The notes under the pieces were generated by a model. The model worked only from the letters and a program-made list of their open reading frames with translations. It did not search any database and was not told where the DNA came from. A DNA stretch of 64,000 nucleotides from Hyphomicrobiaceae bacterium. Lineage in GTDB: Bacteria; Pseudomonadota; Alphaproteobacteria; Rhizobiales; Hyphomicrobiaceae. The stretch lies in contig JANXWC010000123.1 in NCBI GenBank assembly GCA_025351355.1, positions 1-64,000 of the forward strand, read 5' to 3'. Shown here in pieces: positions 25,801 through 34,719 of the stretch; the stretch's first letter is position 1; every line of letters begins with the position of its first letter. The translations under genes were made by a program, and so were the position numbers.

Positions 25801-25814
25801 GCGCGCTAAAGGTT
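25801..25814. repeat. 14-base motif GCGCGCTAAAGGTT, copy 1 (before the Wza-type gene)
   Basis: This 14-mer lies in the divergent promoter region between the co-polymerase gene and the Wza-type gene. It occurs again, identical and in the same orientation, at 27749-27762 before the polyprenyl-phosphate sugar transferase. An operator shared by the exopolysaccharide genes is possible. The flanks differ (TGGGGG here, AACGG there). Confidence 0.4.
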
Positions 25815-25849
25815 GGGGGACGCTGAACTGTCTCTTAGGGTTCGTTCGC

Positions 25850-26545
25850 ATGCTTGCGCGTTTGACGGTTGCCATCACATTGGCATCGATATCCTTGACC
25901 GGCTGCGCCGCCGCAGACGGCACGCGCCGCGCGCCCGTTGCAGGCTTTGGCGAGACCACCGTAGTGATCGACGCGCCACTTCCTATCATCCAATCGGGCG
26001 GCACCGCCATTGCAGGTTGGTCGTCGCTGACGATGAGGGAAACGACCGATATCGATGGCGATGCTGTCGCGTATCAGGAACGTGCCGGATCCTATACGCT
26101 GGATAGCGGCGACAAGCTTCGCGTGTTCGTCTATGCGCAGCCGAGCCTGTCCAGGATTTATACGGTCGATAACGAAGGCTTCATATCTGTACCGTTGATC
26201 GGCAATTTAAAGGCCCGTGGGATGACGACGCGCGCCCTGGAAGGGCAGATCAGAGCGCGTCTCGGGGCAGAATTCGTGCGTGATCCCTCTGTTACGGTCG
26301 ATATTCAGCAATTCCGTCCCTTCTATATTCTCGGCGAAGTGAAATCGGCCGGGCAATATCCCTATGCCGGCGGCTTGACCGTCGATGCGGCAGTGGCGAT
26401 CGCCGGTGGATATTCTGATCGGGCCAATGAACGAAAAGTTCAGATCACCCGGCGTATAAGAAACACCATCGAGAAGTTGGAGTTGCCGGGTGACGCTGAA
26501 GTCCGTCCGGGGGACACCATCTTCGTCAAAGAGCGGTGGTTCTGA
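25850..26545 (+). CDS. Polysaccharide export lipoprotein (Wza/ExoF-like, short form)
   Basis: 231 residues. It has a lipoprotein signal with lipobox LTGC (Cys at about residue 20). A Poly_export domain follows (YTLDSGDKLRVFVYAQPSLSRIYTVDNEGFISVPLIGNLKARGMT) and then one SLBB-like domain (PFYILGEVKSAGQYPYAGGLTVDAAVAIAGGYSD). E. coli Wza has extra domains and a C-terminal amphipathic helix that forms the outer-membrane pore. This short form lacks them and so may need a partner, as in the ExoF group. It is divergent from the co-polymerase gene, and the glycosyltransferase follows 34 bases downstream. Confidence 0.9.
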   Translation: MLARLTVAITLASISLTGCAAADGTRRAPVAGFGETTVVIDAPLPIIQSGGTAIAGWSSLTMRETTDIDGDAVAYQERAGSYTLDSGDKLRVFVYAQPSLSRIYTVDNEGFISVPLIGNLKARGMTTRALEGQIRARLGAEFVRDPSVTVDIQQFRPFYILGEVKSAGQYPYAGGLTVDAAVAIAGGYSDRANERKVQITRRIRNTIEKLELPGDAEVRPGDTIFVKERWF

Positions 26546-26579
26546 GCACGGTCGCGCCGACCGGATTGGCGAGGCAACT

Positions 26580-27749
26580 GTGATTGTAAATGTGTCGAGT
26601 GAGCCCCGCGCGACGGCGGCGCTTAATATCCTGCACTGCCTCAGGGCGCCCGTCGGCGGGTTGTTTCGCCACGTGGTTGACTTGGCGACTGCGCAGGCAG
26701 CGCAGGGGCACCGGGTCGGCGTCGTTTGCGCGGCCACCGGCGATAGCCTGACAGAGGCTAAATTGCTGGCGTTTGCGCCGGTCCTGCGCCTCGGCCTCCA
26801 TAAGTTGTCTATGGCGCGCGATCTCGGCCTGGCCGACCTGCGGGCGTGGCGGCAGGTCGTATCCTTGGCCGGCGATCTGCGCGCCGATATTTTGCACGGT
26901 CATGGCGCAAAGGGTGGAGCGTACGCACGCCTAGCTAAGCGTGGGCTCCAGAAATCGCGAAGTGATCTCCGCTGTTTCTACACGCCGCATGGCGGCAGTT
27001 TGCACTATTCCCCGACGACACTGGCCGGCCAGTTCTACGGCGCGCTTGAGCGACGTCTGGAAATCTGGACGGACGGCATTCTTTTTGAGAGCCAATTCGC
27101 AGCCCAACGTTATGCGATGCAGATCGGCTCGCCCCAATGTGCCACTAAGGTCGTCAAAAATGGCCTGTTGCCAAGTGAGTTTAAGCCAGTCGAAACCAGG
27201 CACAACGCAGCGGATTTTATTTTCGTCGGCGAATTGCGCATGCTCAAAGGCGTCGACGTTGCGCTCGATGCCTTGGCGATCGTTAATCAGACGCGGCGTG
27301 CCACGGCGGTGTTTGTCGGCGATGGACCGGATGCGGCGCAATTCAAACGAAAATCGGTTGAACTGGGCCTTGGCGCGCGCGTAGCTTTCCCAGGCGCGAT
27401 GCGCGCGCGCGAGGCGTTTGCCATGGGGCGTGTAATGCTGATGCCATCGCGCGCCGAGAGCCTACCTTATGTTGTTCTGGAAGCTGTCGCCGCGGGCCTG
27501 CCTGTCTTGGCGACCAATGTCGGCGGCATTCCGGAGATTATCGCGATGCCGAACGGTCCGCTGTTGCCGCCAGGCGATGCGAGAGCGCTCGCGGGCGCCA
27601 TGATGGATGCGCTTGATCATCCTGTCAGGGCTCAGGAGCGAGCGATGAGCCTGCGTGCTTCCGTTCGCCAGACATTCAGCGTCGCAACGATGGCCGGTGC
27701 CATAACCGGTTTTTACACCAGCACCTCGCGGCTGCGACGGGCTGCCTAG
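26580..27749 (+). CDS. GT4-family glycosyltransferase
   Basis: 389 residues with the GT-B fold. The N-terminal acceptor domain has LNILHCLRAPVGGLFRHVVDLA and HGHGAKGGAYARL. The C-terminal nucleotide-sugar domain shows FIFVGELRMLKGVDVALDAL and ESLPYVVLEAVAAGLPVLATNVGGIPEI, the E-x7-E motif of GT4. It probably adds a sugar to the lipid-linked exopolysaccharide repeat unit on the cytoplasmic face. The start is taken as the GTG at 26580 with GAGG 5 bases upstream. The frame is open back to 26490, inside the preceding gene. It is the only glycosyltransferase in the cluster seen here. Confidence 0.85.
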   Translation: MIVNVSSEPRATAALNILHCLRAPVGGLFRHVVDLATAQAAQGHRVGVVCAATGDSLTEAKLLAFAPVLRLGLHKLSMARDLGLADLRAWRQVVSLAGDLRADILHGHGAKGGAYARLAKRGLQKSRSDLRCFYTPHGGSLHYSPTTLAGQFYGALERRLEIWTDGILFESQFAAQRYAMQIGSPQCATKVVKNGLLPSEFKPVETRHNAADFIFVGELRMLKGVDVALDALAIVNQTRRATAVFVGDGPDAAQFKRKSVELGLGARVAFPGAMRAREAFAMGRVMLMPSRAESLPYVVLEAVAAGLPVLATNVGGIPEIIAMPNGPLLPPGDARALAGAMMDALDHPVRAQERAMSLRASVRQTFSVATMAGAITGFYTSTSRLRRAA

Positions 27750-27762
27750 CGCGCTAAAGGTT
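27749..27762. repeat. 14-base motif GCGCGCTAAAGGTT, copy 2 (before the sugar transferase gene)
   Basis: Identical to 25801-25814. It begins at the last base of the glycosyltransferase stop codon. It runs into an inverted repeat GTTAA (27760-27764) and TTAAC (27773-27777). Confidence 0.4.
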
Positions 27763-27777
27763 AACGGTTGACTTAAC

Positions 27778-27794
27778 TGGCATGATCTCTGCTT
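27778..27794 (+). promoter_or_regulatory. Sigma-54-like -24/-12 element before the sugar transferase gene
   Basis: The stretch tGGcatgatctctGCtt has GG at 27779-27780 and GC at 27791-27792 with exactly 10 bases between, the invariant spacing of RpoN promoters, and matches TGGCA at the -24 box. The -12 box is CTGCT instead of TTGCT. The start codon is 41 bases downstream. No enhancer site was identified, so chance is possible. Confidence 0.3.
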
Positions 27795-27834
27795 CGACTG
27801 AGGCTGTACCATCTACTACGCCTCATTCTCGGAT

Positions 27835-29325
27835 ATGCAGATCATGACTAGCGTTGCAGACAACAGACCAGAAGCGCAGCCATCTAACAGTGCGGCCGTT
27901 GTATCGCTGGCCCGCTCGCTGACCTCGGCCCTGGTAACACCCAAGATGTTTTCAGTTCTCGCGCGTGGACTGGAAAGCGTAGCCCTCAGTGCTCTCGGCA
28001 TTTGCATTGTCGAACTGAGCACCTTGCCTGGAAGCCGCGCAACACTCCTGGCACCATTGGCCTCGGTGCTGCTGGCAACATCGATTATGAGTACGTTGGG
28101 CGTCTATTCTACCGCAGCACTCAGCGCGCCGCAGCGCAATAGCGGTCGGGTGATGCTGGCTTGGACGATCGCGATCGCAGTACTCGCAGCCACCACGACG
28201 ATTTTAAAGTTCGACGCTGATTTGAGCCGTCAGTATTTGCTCACGTGGTTTTTTTTAGGCCTTATGGGCCTTGTCATAACGCGTGGGTTGTTGGCTTTGG
28301 CGACGCACGTTGCACGCAATGCCGGTTACCTCACGCGCAATGCCATCGTTTACGGCAGCGGCGGATCCAGCGAAGATCTCATCGACCAGCTGCGTGCCGA
28401 TGCCAATTCGGATGTGCGGATTTGCGCCGTGTTCGATGACCGCGGTGACGCGCGCGCGCCAGCATCCATCGCCGACGTTCCCTGCCTCGGCAATATAGAT
28501 GCCTTGAAAAAATTTACCCGCAGCGGGCGCGTCGACATGCTGATCATGTCCATGCCGCTGTCCGCCGAAGCGCGTGTCAATATGCTGATGGAGCGTTTTG
28601 CAGAGTTACCTATCGACGTGCGGTTGGCGGCAACGGCCTCGAAGTTGCGTTTCCACAAGAGCGCTTACACCTACATCGGCTCGGTGCCGGTCATCGATCT
28701 TAGTCAGCGGCCGATTTCGGGATGGAATGCCTGCCTCAAATGGGCGTTCGACAAAATCGTAGCGACGATGGCTGTCGTTTTTCTGACGCCGGTGATGGTC
28801 GTGGTCGCCGCATTGGTAAAGTACGAAAGCAAGGGCCCGGTCATTTTCCGTCAGAAGCGCTACGGTTTCAATAACGAGCTGATCGAGGTCTTCAAATTCC
28901 GCTCGATGTATACCGATCGCGCCGATGCGTCGGCCTCAAGGCTGGTGACGAAAGATGATCCGCGAGTCACCTGCGTTGGGCGCATCATCCGCAAGACCAG
29001 CCTCGATGAGTTGCCGCAGTTATTCAACGTTCTCGGCGGCACGCTGTCGTTGGTCGGCCCACGCCCGCACGCGGTGCAAGCAAAAGCTGCCGATCGCCTG
29101 TATCCTGACGTCGTCGATGGTTATTTTGCGCGCCATAAAGTCAAACCGGGGATCACCGGTTGGGCCCAGATCAACGGCTGGCGCGGCGAAACCGATACGG
29201 CTGAGAAAATCCGCAAGCGCGTCGAGTTCGATCTTGCCTATATTGAAAACTGGTCGCTCTGGTCAGACGTCTGCATACTCGTGAAAACGCCGGTCGCTCT
29301 GCTCAAGACCGAGAATGCGTATTGA
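27835..29325 (+). CDS. Polyprenyl-phosphate hexose-1-phosphate transferase (WcaJ/PssY-like PHPT)
   Basis: 496 residues. Several N-terminal TM segments are followed by a CoA-binding-like Rossmann domain ([22 protein letters not shown]) and a C-terminal Bac_transf catalytic domain with one re-entrant helix ([20 protein letters not shown]). Conserved catalytic features are the [21 protein letters not shown] stretch, the DELPQL pair and the LVGPRPH and [18 protein letters not shown] motifs. It starts repeat-unit assembly by moving a sugar-1-phosphate from its UDP form to undecaprenyl phosphate. The next gene begins 2 bases after its stop. Confidence 0.92.
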   Translation: MQIMTSVADNRPEAQPSNSAAVVSLARSLTSALVTPKMFSVLARGLESVALSALGICIVELSTLPGSRATLLAPLASVLLATSIMSTLGVYSTAALSAPQRNSGRVMLAWTIAIAVLAATTTILKFDADLSRQYLLTWFFLGLMGLVITRGLLALATHVARNAGYLTRNAIVYGSGGSSEDLIDQLRADANSDVRICAVFDDRGDARAPASIADVPCLGNIDALKKFTRSGRVDMLIMSMPLSAEARVNMLMERFAELPIDVRLAATASKLRFHKSAYTYIGSVPVIDLSQRPISGWNACLKWAFDKIVATMAVVFLTPVMVVVAALVKYESKGPVIFRQKRYGFNNELIEVFKFRSMYTDRADASASRLVTKDDPRVTCVGRIIRKTSLDELPQLFNVLGGTLSLVGPRPHAVQAKAADRLYPDVVDGYFARHKVKPGITGWAQINGWRGETDTAEKIRKRVEFDLAYIENWSLWSDVCILVKTPVALLKTENAY

Positions 29326-29327
29326 GC

Positions 29328-30623
29328 ATGGAAGTCGCTCAGCAAAACACCAGTGCCTCGCATCGCATCGCGCTTGCGTTGGTATGGCTGACGGTCGCGT
29401 CGGGTGCGATCGTCTTTACCGAGCCGGCTCCGTTCGACGTGTGTGCGCTGGGCCTACTCATCCTGTTGCCGGCGCTGGGCTTGGTGCGCGCCAGCCGCGG
29501 CATGATCGCCTACATTGCACTGACGCTGGTCCCGGTCGGGAGCGCTTTTTTTGCGATCCTGGCCGCGATCGATACAACGCGAGCGCTAACGCATACGGCC
29601 GTGACGCTGTTCCTCACGCTAATTTCCCTGCTGCTGGCGGCTTTTGTCGCCAAGTCACCAGAGCGTCACGCTCGGCTTATCTGCAGCGGCGCGGTAGCCG
29701 CCGGCGTTGTTGCCGCCGGTGCCGGACTGGCAGGTTACCTGCGGCTTTTCCCCGATGCCTACGATCTATTCACACTATACGGTCGCGTCTCCGGCACCTT
29801 CAAGGATCCGAACGTATTCGGAGCGTCATTGATCCTGCCGGCGGTTTATTTGATCCATCTGCTACTGTTGGCGACTGGCAAGCGCAAGGCAGTGGCTGCT
29901 TGCGCGCTTCTGCTGCTGGTGCTCGGGGTATTGTTGAGCTTCAGCCGCGGCGCGTGGTTCGGACTCGCAATGGCGACGGCGATCTTCGCGTATTTCTCCT
30001 ATCTGACGGCCGGCAGCGCGCACCAACGGATGCGTATTGTCTTCGGAGTTGGCGGCGCGGCTGTCGCCGGGGCGTTGCTGGTATTCGTAGCGTTGCAATT
30101 CGATGTCGTCGCCGACCTGCTGAGCGAGCGTGCGACGTTGTCACAAAGCTACGATGAGGGGCCGGAAGGGCGCTTCGGTGGGCAGGTTAAAGCCAAGCGT
30201 TTGATCCTGTCGCATCCGTTCGGGCTCGGCGCGCAGCAGTTCGACGGGTTCTACCACATGGAAGAAGCTCACAACGTGTACCTGTCGATGTTCATGAATG
30301 CCGGCTGGTTGGGCGGATTGATTTTTGCGCTCATCACCACGGCAACTTGCGTTCTTGGTGCTAGGCACGCGTTGATGCGGTCAGAAACACAAAGCTTGTT
30401 TCTGGTGGTCTATGCGGCATTCGTTGCGCATGCGCTGGAAGGTTTCGTGATCGATTTGGATCACTGGCGTCATTTCCAATTGCTGCTGGCACTATGCTGG
30501 GGCCTGATGCTCGGCGATGCACTGTCGTTTAGTTCCATGCGGAAGATGGTGCATTCACCGCCCCGCCACGCGGCACGGGCTTTTGGCGTTGCAGCGCGTG
30601 TGCCGGCTCACATGGCGTCGTAG
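29328..30623 (+). CDS. O-antigen ligase / Wzy-type polymerase family membrane protein
   Basis: 431 residues with about 10-12 predicted TM helices. The diagnostic pieces of the Wzy_C/WaaL family are VLLSFSRGAWFGLAMATAIF, the long periplasmic loop with KAKRLILSHPFGLGAQQFDGF, and AHNVYLSMFMNAGWLGG, with the conserved His and Arg. It would polymerise or transfer exopolysaccharide repeats at the outer face of the inner membrane. The ATG at 29328 lies 2 bases after the preceding stop. The last 16 bases overlap the 3' end of paaE on the other strand. No Wzx flippase is found in the window. Confidence 0.85.
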   Translation: MEVAQQNTSASHRIALALVWLTVASGAIVFTEPAPFDVCALGLLILLPALGLVRASRGMIAYIALTLVPVGSAFFAILAAIDTTRALTHTAVTLFLTLISLLLAAFVAKSPERHARLICSGAVAAGVVAAGAGLAGYLRLFPDAYDLFTLYGRVSGTFKDPNVFGASLILPAVYLIHLLLLATGKRKAVAACALLLLVLGVLLSFSRGAWFGLAMATAIFAYFSYLTAGSAHQRMRIVFGVGGAAVAGALLVFVALQFDVVADLLSERATLSQSYDEGPEGRFGGQVKAKRLILSHPFGLGAQQFDGFYHMEEAHNVYLSMFMNAGWLGGLIFALITTATCVLGARHALMRSETQSLFLVVYAAFVAHALEGFVIDLDHWRHFQLLLALCWGLMLGDALSFSSMRKMVHSPPRHAARAFGVAARVPAHMAS

Positions 30624-31693
30624 TCGATGACGAGTGTGCTGGTCGTGGCTTTGGATTGGCAGGTCAACACGAAGCCGCGTTTGAGCTCCCAATCTTCCAG
30701 GCTGTAGTTGACGGTCATCGCCACCGCGCCCTCGATAACACGAGCCCGACACGTCGAACACATGCCGCCCGTGCATGAGTAGGGCGCCTTGATGCCGGCT
30801 TTGAGTGCGGCATCGAGGACGTGTTGGCCGCGCTGCAAGGGGAACTGATAACGCTGTCCGTCGAGGATCGCGATGGCTTGGATCGTGTCGCCGGCTTGCG
30901 TTGGAATAATCACAGGCGCGCGAGCACTCCCAGCGTCTGCCACGCCCGTTCTGCCGGCGAAAAATTCGTGATGAACTTTGTCGCGCGCAAGCCCCAGCTC
31001 GAACAGCGCATTGCGGGTTTCTTTGATGAAGTTGCCGGGGCCGCAAAGAAAGGCACGATCGATGCTTCCGACATCGATAAGCTCTGCGGCAAGCGCCTTC
31101 AGTTTTTCCCCTGTTATGCGACCTTGCAGCAACTCCATATCGGCAACGCCGACGCCGGAGTGGACATGGATGATATCAAATCGTGCAGTATGGCGGTCTT
31201 TTAAGTCCTCGAGCTCTTCGAGAAACATTGCGGTATCCGGCGAGCGATTGCCGTAGGCGAGCGTAACGCGGGTTAACGGCTCGTGTTGCAGTGTGTCGTT
31301 GATCAGGCTCAAAATCGGCGTGATGCCCGAACCTGCAGCCAACATCAGCAGATGGCGCGCAGCGCCGCTGCTGGTGGGTAAAACAAAACGGCCCTGCGGG
31401 GGCGCAATTTCCAGTGTTTCGCCGGGTTTGAGATGAGAGTTCGCCCAGGTGGAAAAGGCACCGCCAGGCACCCGTTTAATGCCCACGCGCAACGGGCCGT
31501 CGCGACCCGAGCAAATGGAATAGGTACGACGCAATTCGACGCCGTCGACGGTGGCACGGATAGGTACGTGTTGGCCGGGTTTGTAGGCAAACTGCGCAGC
31601 CAATTCCGACGGCACAGCGAAAGTAAGCTCGACGGCGTCGCCGGGCATTTGCCTGACCGATGCGATTGCGAGACGATGAAAGGTTTCGGACAT
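30608..31693 (-). CDS. paaE: Phenylacetyl-CoA 1,2-epoxidase reductase subunit PaaE
   Basis: 361 residues. An FAD-binding reductase domain (RRTYSICS, the FAD motif) and NAD-binding domain (MLAAGSGITPILSLI, FLCGPGNFI) are followed by a C-terminal plant-type [2Fe-2S] ferredoxin with Cys residues in APYSCTGGMCSTCRARV and a further Cys in LTCQSKA. It passes electrons from NADPH to the PaaABC oxygenase. The ATG at 31693 begins MSETFHRL; the frame opens 5 codons earlier. It lies 2 bases after paaD. It is the last gene of paaABCDE here. Confidence 0.95.
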   Translation of the reverse strand: MSETFHRLAIASVRQMPGDAVELTFAVPSELAAQFAYKPGQHVPIRATVDGVELRRTYSICSGRDGPLRVGIKRVPGGAFSTWANSHLKPGETLEIAPPQGRFVLPTSSGAARHLLMLAAGSGITPILSLINDTLQHEPLTRVTLAYGNRSPDTAMFLEELEDLKDRHTARFDIIHVHSGVGVADMELLQGRITGEKLKALAAELIDVGSIDRAFLCGPGNFIKETRNALFELGLARDKVHHEFFAGRTGVADAGSARAPVIIPTQAGDTIQAIAILDGQRYQFPLQRGQHVLDAALKAGIKAPYSCTGGMCSTCRARVIEGAVAMTVNYSLEDWELKRGFVLTCQSKATTSTLVIDYDAM

Positions 31694-31695
31694 GA

Positions 31696-32208
31696 TCACC
31701 GGTGGCACTTGAAATAGTCAAAAGGCTCCAGGCAGGAGTCGCATCGCCAGTGCGCCTTGCAGGGCGTCGAGCCGAATTCGGAGATGCGCGTTGTGGTATG
31801 CGACCCGCATCGGGGACATTCGACGGCCTCGTCGGCAAATAATCCCGCAGGCCCCCGTTTGCCCGGCGGCGCGATACCGTAGGCTGTCAACTTCGTGCGA
31901 CCTTCGTCCGTAATATCGTCGGTCGTCCAGGCCGGCGACAACACTGTTTCGACGCAGGCCTGCGGCAAGCCCGCCTCCAGCAACGCGATTTCCACGGCGA
32001 GTTGAATAGCTGCCGTTGCCGGGCAACCCGTATAGGTGGGCGTCAGGCTGACCACGATTTTGTCGTCACGCAGTCTTACGCTGCGCAACACGCCGAGATC
32101 GGCCAGCGTCAATACCGGGATTTCTGGATCCTCGACGGCTGCAGCAACTGCATAAGCGCGCGCGAGATCTTCATCAGCGCCAGTGGCGGGTATGGCGAGG
32201 TTCACCAT
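31696..32208 (-). CDS. paaD: Phenylacetate degradation protein PaaD (iron-sulfur assembly-like)
   Basis: 170 residues. The N-terminal MIP18/DUF59 domain shows VEDPEIPVLTLADLGVLRSV and TPTYTGCPATAAI. A C-terminal zinc-ribbon-like part contains four Cys (CPRCGSH, and CDSCLEPFDYFKCH). PaaD is thought to help mature the iron-sulfur cluster of PaaE. The ATG at 32208 overlaps the paaC end by 7 bases, suggesting translational coupling; the frame is open to 32367 without family match. Confidence 0.93.
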   Translation of the reverse strand: MVNLAIPATGADEDLARAYAVAAAVEDPEIPVLTLADLGVLRSVRLRDDKIVVSLTPTYTGCPATAAIQLAVEIALLEAGLPQACVETVLSPAWTTDDITDEGRTKLTAYGIAPPGKRGPAGLFADEAVECPRCGSHTTTRISEFGSTPCKAHWRCDSCLEPFDYFKCHR

Positions 32209-32960
32209 GTCGCCCCCGGGTGCTGACGTGCGAGAACCTGCATTTCGGCGAGCATATGATCGAGCAATTCGGAATGGCGACCCATGCGGCCGCCGGATTG
32301 CATCGCCCGCGCCTTTGGTTGCGACAACGTGGCTTCGCGCCAGACATGATCGAGCGTGGCGGTCCATTTGGGCATGATCGCAGCTCGATCCGGAACTATC
32401 CCGGCCGCCATCAGCTCATTCTCGCCGGCAGACATTTCGAACATCTCGCCGGTAAAGCCCCAAAGATAATCGAGCGCGTCTTCAGAGCGGCGTTTGCTTT
32501 CGCTCGTGCCGTCGCCGAGCCGGATCATCCATTCGGCGGAGTGACGCACATGGTAGGCCATTTCCTTCACGGCCTTGGCCGCGATTTCGGCAAGACGCGC
32601 GTTTTTCGACTGGATCAGTCGTTCATAATAAGGATGCAGAAACGCCGCATACAACAGCTGGCGCGCCATCGTCTGTGCAAAGTCGCCGACCTCAAGCTCG
32701 ACGATCAGCAGATTACGAAATCCTGCGGCATCGCGAAAATAAGCGAGATCGTCCTCGGTACGCCCTTTGCCTTCAAGTTCGACCGCATAGGCGTAGAACA
32801 GGCGTGCCTGCCCGATCAGATCGAGGCCCAGGTTCGAGAGCGCGATGTCTTCTTCCAGCGACGGCGCCTGCCCGCTCCATTCCGACAACCGGTGTCCGAG
32901 CACGAGCGCGTCATCCCCGAGGGCGAGAGTGTAGTCAAACAGCGACTGGCGTTCGGTCAT
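32202..32960 (-). CDS. paaC: Phenylacetyl-CoA epoxidase structural subunit PaaC
   Basis: 252 residues, the usual length. It has the ferritin-like fold of the non-catalytic partner of PaaA: DYTLALGDDALVLGHRLSEW, EDIALSNLGLDLIGQARLFY, then AVKEMAYHVRHSAEWMIRLGDGT. It supports PaaA in the (AC)2 heterotetramer that binds phenylacetyl-CoA. It starts at the ATG at 32960, 5 bases after paaB. A longer frame to 33098 overlaps paaB and is rejected. Confidence 0.95.
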   Translation of the reverse strand: MTERQSLFDYTLALGDDALVLGHRLSEWSGQAPSLEEDIALSNLGLDLIGQARLFYAYAVELEGKGRTEDDLAYFRDAAGFRNLLIVELEVGDFAQTMARQLLYAAFLHPYYERLIQSKNARLAEIAAKAVKEMAYHVRHSAEWMIRLGDGTSESKRRSEDALDYLWGFTGEMFEMSAGENELMAAGIVPDRAAIMPKWTATLDHVWREATLSQPKARAMQSGGRMGRHSELLDHMLAEMQVLARQHPGATW

Positions 32961-32965
32961 AGCTG

Positions 32966-33253
32966 TCACATATGTCCGACATCGTCGGGGACGATATAAA
33001 ATGTCGGATGGCGATAAATCTTCGTGCCCGTCGGCTCGAATAATTCGCCCTTGTCGTCTGGGTCCGACGCAACGATTTCGGCAGACGGAACAACCCAAAG
33101 CGACACACTTTCGCCGCGCCGTGTATAAACGTCGCGCGCCGCCTGCAGTGCGAGGGTGGCATCGGCGGCATGCACCGATCCGCAGTGCTTATGCGGCAAT
33201 CCCGAACGACTGCGTATGAAGACTTCCCATAGTGGGGTGGCAGTTTCAGTCAT
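32966..33253 (-). CDS. paaB: Phenylacetyl-CoA epoxidase subunit PaaB
   Basis: 95 residues, matching the small PaaB subunit that links PaaAC dimers and helps electron transfer from PaaE. It starts TPLWEVFIRSRSGLPHKHCGSVHAADA, which is the conserved N-terminal block, and ends YRHPTFYIVPDDVGHM. The ATG at 33253 is preferred to an upstream opening at 33397 that overlaps paaA's end region. It is 61 bases after paaA. Confidence 0.95.
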   Translation of the reverse strand: MTETATPLWEVFIRSRSGLPHKHCGSVHAADATLALQAARDVYTRRGESVSLWVVPSAEIVASDPDDKGELFEPTGTKIYRHPTFYIVPDDVGHM

Positions 33254-33314
33254 GGTCAAGCATTCGATCCGAGGAGGAGGCCTGGCATTCTTAACTGGAA
33301 GTTGAGGTGCACCT

Positions 33315-34325
33315 TCATTCAGCGGCGATCTTTGCAGCAGCGGATCGCTGGCGACGCTTTTCTGCGTGCGCGCGCGCCGCCTCGCGGACCCAGGCACCGT
33401 TGGCTTCCGCAGCTTGCCGAGCCTTCATGCGCTGGCGATTGCAGGGACCGTCGCCCGCAAGGACGCGTCTGAACTCGCTCCAATCGATCTCGCCATAGTC
33501 CCAATGACCGGTCGCGTCATTGAATTTGAGGTTCGGATCAGGGAAAGTCAGGCCGAGGTGCTGCCCCTGCGGAATGGTCGCGTCGATGAATTTCTGCCGC
33601 AATTCATCATTGGAAAACCGCTTTATCTTCCATTTGGTGCTGTCCGCGGAATGCATGCTCTCCTTGTCGGAAGGGCCAAACATCATCAGCACGGGCCACC
33701 AGAAGCGGTTGAGCGCTTCCTGCGCCATTGCTTTCTGCGCCGGCGAGCCACGGCTGAGCGTGACCATGATTTCGTAGCCCTGACGCTGATGGAAGCTTTC
33801 CTCCTTGCAGATGCGGATCATGGCGCGGGCATAGGGGCCATAGCTGCACCGGCACAGCGGAATCTGGTTCATGATGGCCGCGCCGTCGACCAGCCAACCG
33901 ATGACGCCCATGTCGGCCCAGGTCAGCGTCGGATAATTGAAGATGGAAGAGTATTTGGCGCGACCACTCAACAGTTGCTCGTAGTATTCCTCGCGGCTCA
34001 TGCCGAGCGTTTCTGCAGCGGAATAGAGATAAAGGCCGTGACCGGCTTCGTCCTGGATTTTGGCGAGCAAAGTTGCTTTGCGCTTGAGCGATGGGGCACG
34101 GGTCAGCCAATTCCCCTCCGGCTGCATTCCGATCACTTCAGAATGGGCGTGCTGGGAAATCTGTCGTTGCAAGGTCCGGCGGTAAGACGGCGGCATCCAG
34201 TCATTCGGTTCAATCTTGTCTTCCGCGTCGACAACAGCTTGAAAGCGCGCCAGCATTTTCGCGTCCTCGGGGGGTGCGTTAGCATCGCGCGAAGGTGCCT
34301 TTTCATTGAGTGCTTGGGTGTACAT
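33315..34325 (-). CDS. paaA: Phenylacetyl-CoA epoxidase catalytic subunit PaaA
   Basis: 336 residues, the diiron oxygenase that epoxidises the ring of phenylacetyl-CoA. Iron-ligand motifs are visible as [14 protein letters not shown] and the later [14 protein letters not shown] (two E-x-x-H type pairs in a ferritin-like bundle). Substrate-loop and C-terminal residues [21 protein letters not shown] are typical. An Ala/Arg/Lys-rich tail of 30 residues follows. A ribosome binding site GGAG lies about 7 bases before the ATG. It is the first gene of the minus-strand paaABCDE operon; paaF, paaG, paaZ, paaJ and paaK are not in this window. Confidence 0.96.
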   Translation of the reverse strand: MYTQALNEKAPSRDANAPPEDAKMLARFQAVVDAEDKIEPNDWMPPSYRRTLQRQISQHAHSEVIGMQPEGNWLTRAPSLKRKATLLAKIQDEAGHGLYLYSAAETLGMSREEYYEQLLSGRAKYSSIFNYPTLTWADMGVIGWLVDGAAIMNQIPLCRCSYGPYARAMIRICKEESFHQRQGYEIMVTLSRGSPAQKAMAQEALNRFWWPVLMMFGPSDKESMHSADSTKWKIKRFSNDELRQKFIDATIPQGQHLGLTFPDPNLKFNDATGHWDYGEIDWSEFRRVLAGDGPCNRQRMKARQAAEANGAWVREAARAHAEKRRQRSAAAKIAAE

Positions 34326-34348
34326 GGCGCAGCTCCAGCGGCAACGGC

Positions 34349-34354
34349 ATTATA
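34349..34354 (-). promoter_or_regulatory. Candidate extended -10 promoter of paaA
   Basis: On the minus strand a perfect TATAAT preceded by TGT forms an extended -10 (TGTTATAAT). No strong -35 is present. The predicted start of transcription would leave about 15-18 bases before the ATG at 34325. A 9-base inverted repeat brackets it: GCGCAGCTC at 34327-34335 and GAGCTGCGC at 34387-34395, the second containing part of a palindrome GCTGCGCAGC. This may be an operator. Confidence 0.45.
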
Positions 34355-34684
34355 ACAGCGGTCCCTGTCCAAACGATACCTCAGTTGAGCTGCGCAGCAA
34401 AAGCTTTTGCAGGCCGTGATCGCGTCGCATCGTCATCCGGGAGCGTTACTCACCTCTGCGTTTTGTGCATTGCAACGTTGTGAAAATGAACGGTGCACGT
34501 ATGGAACTGGTTGCGGCGAGCTGTCAAATCACCCTGCCTCTCAATCAGGATTTCTATTTATTGTTTGAATTCAACACTTATTTCGGCATGCGAACATCGT
34601 TCGTGTCAAAGCAGTCTCAAATCAGAAGTGTTGTCACGACCGCGCCTGCGGTCCAAAATGGATGGGAGAAATATGAATTAATAG

Positions 34685-34713
34685 TTGCGCTCTTGTGCGA
34701 TGCAGCATAATCT
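34685..34713 (+). promoter_or_regulatory. Candidate promoter of the small RNA
   Basis: TTGCGC at 34685-34690 and TAATCT at 34708-34713 are 17 bases apart. Transcription would start near 34720, just before the first stem of the RNA. The match to consensus is moderate. Confidence 0.35.
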
Positions 34714-34719
34714 CAAGAC

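Noticed and set aside
26490-26579. Longer start for the GT4 glycosyltransferase
   Set aside because: It would overlap the Wza-type gene by 56 bases and adds a Ser/Gly-rich stretch outside the fold; the GTG at 26580 has a fitting ribosome binding site.
34465-34710. An 81-residue plus-strand frame upstream of the small RNA
   Set aside because: No ribosome binding site, no family match and no terminator directly after it; the stop overlaps the proposed small-RNA promoter. It is more likely non-coding.
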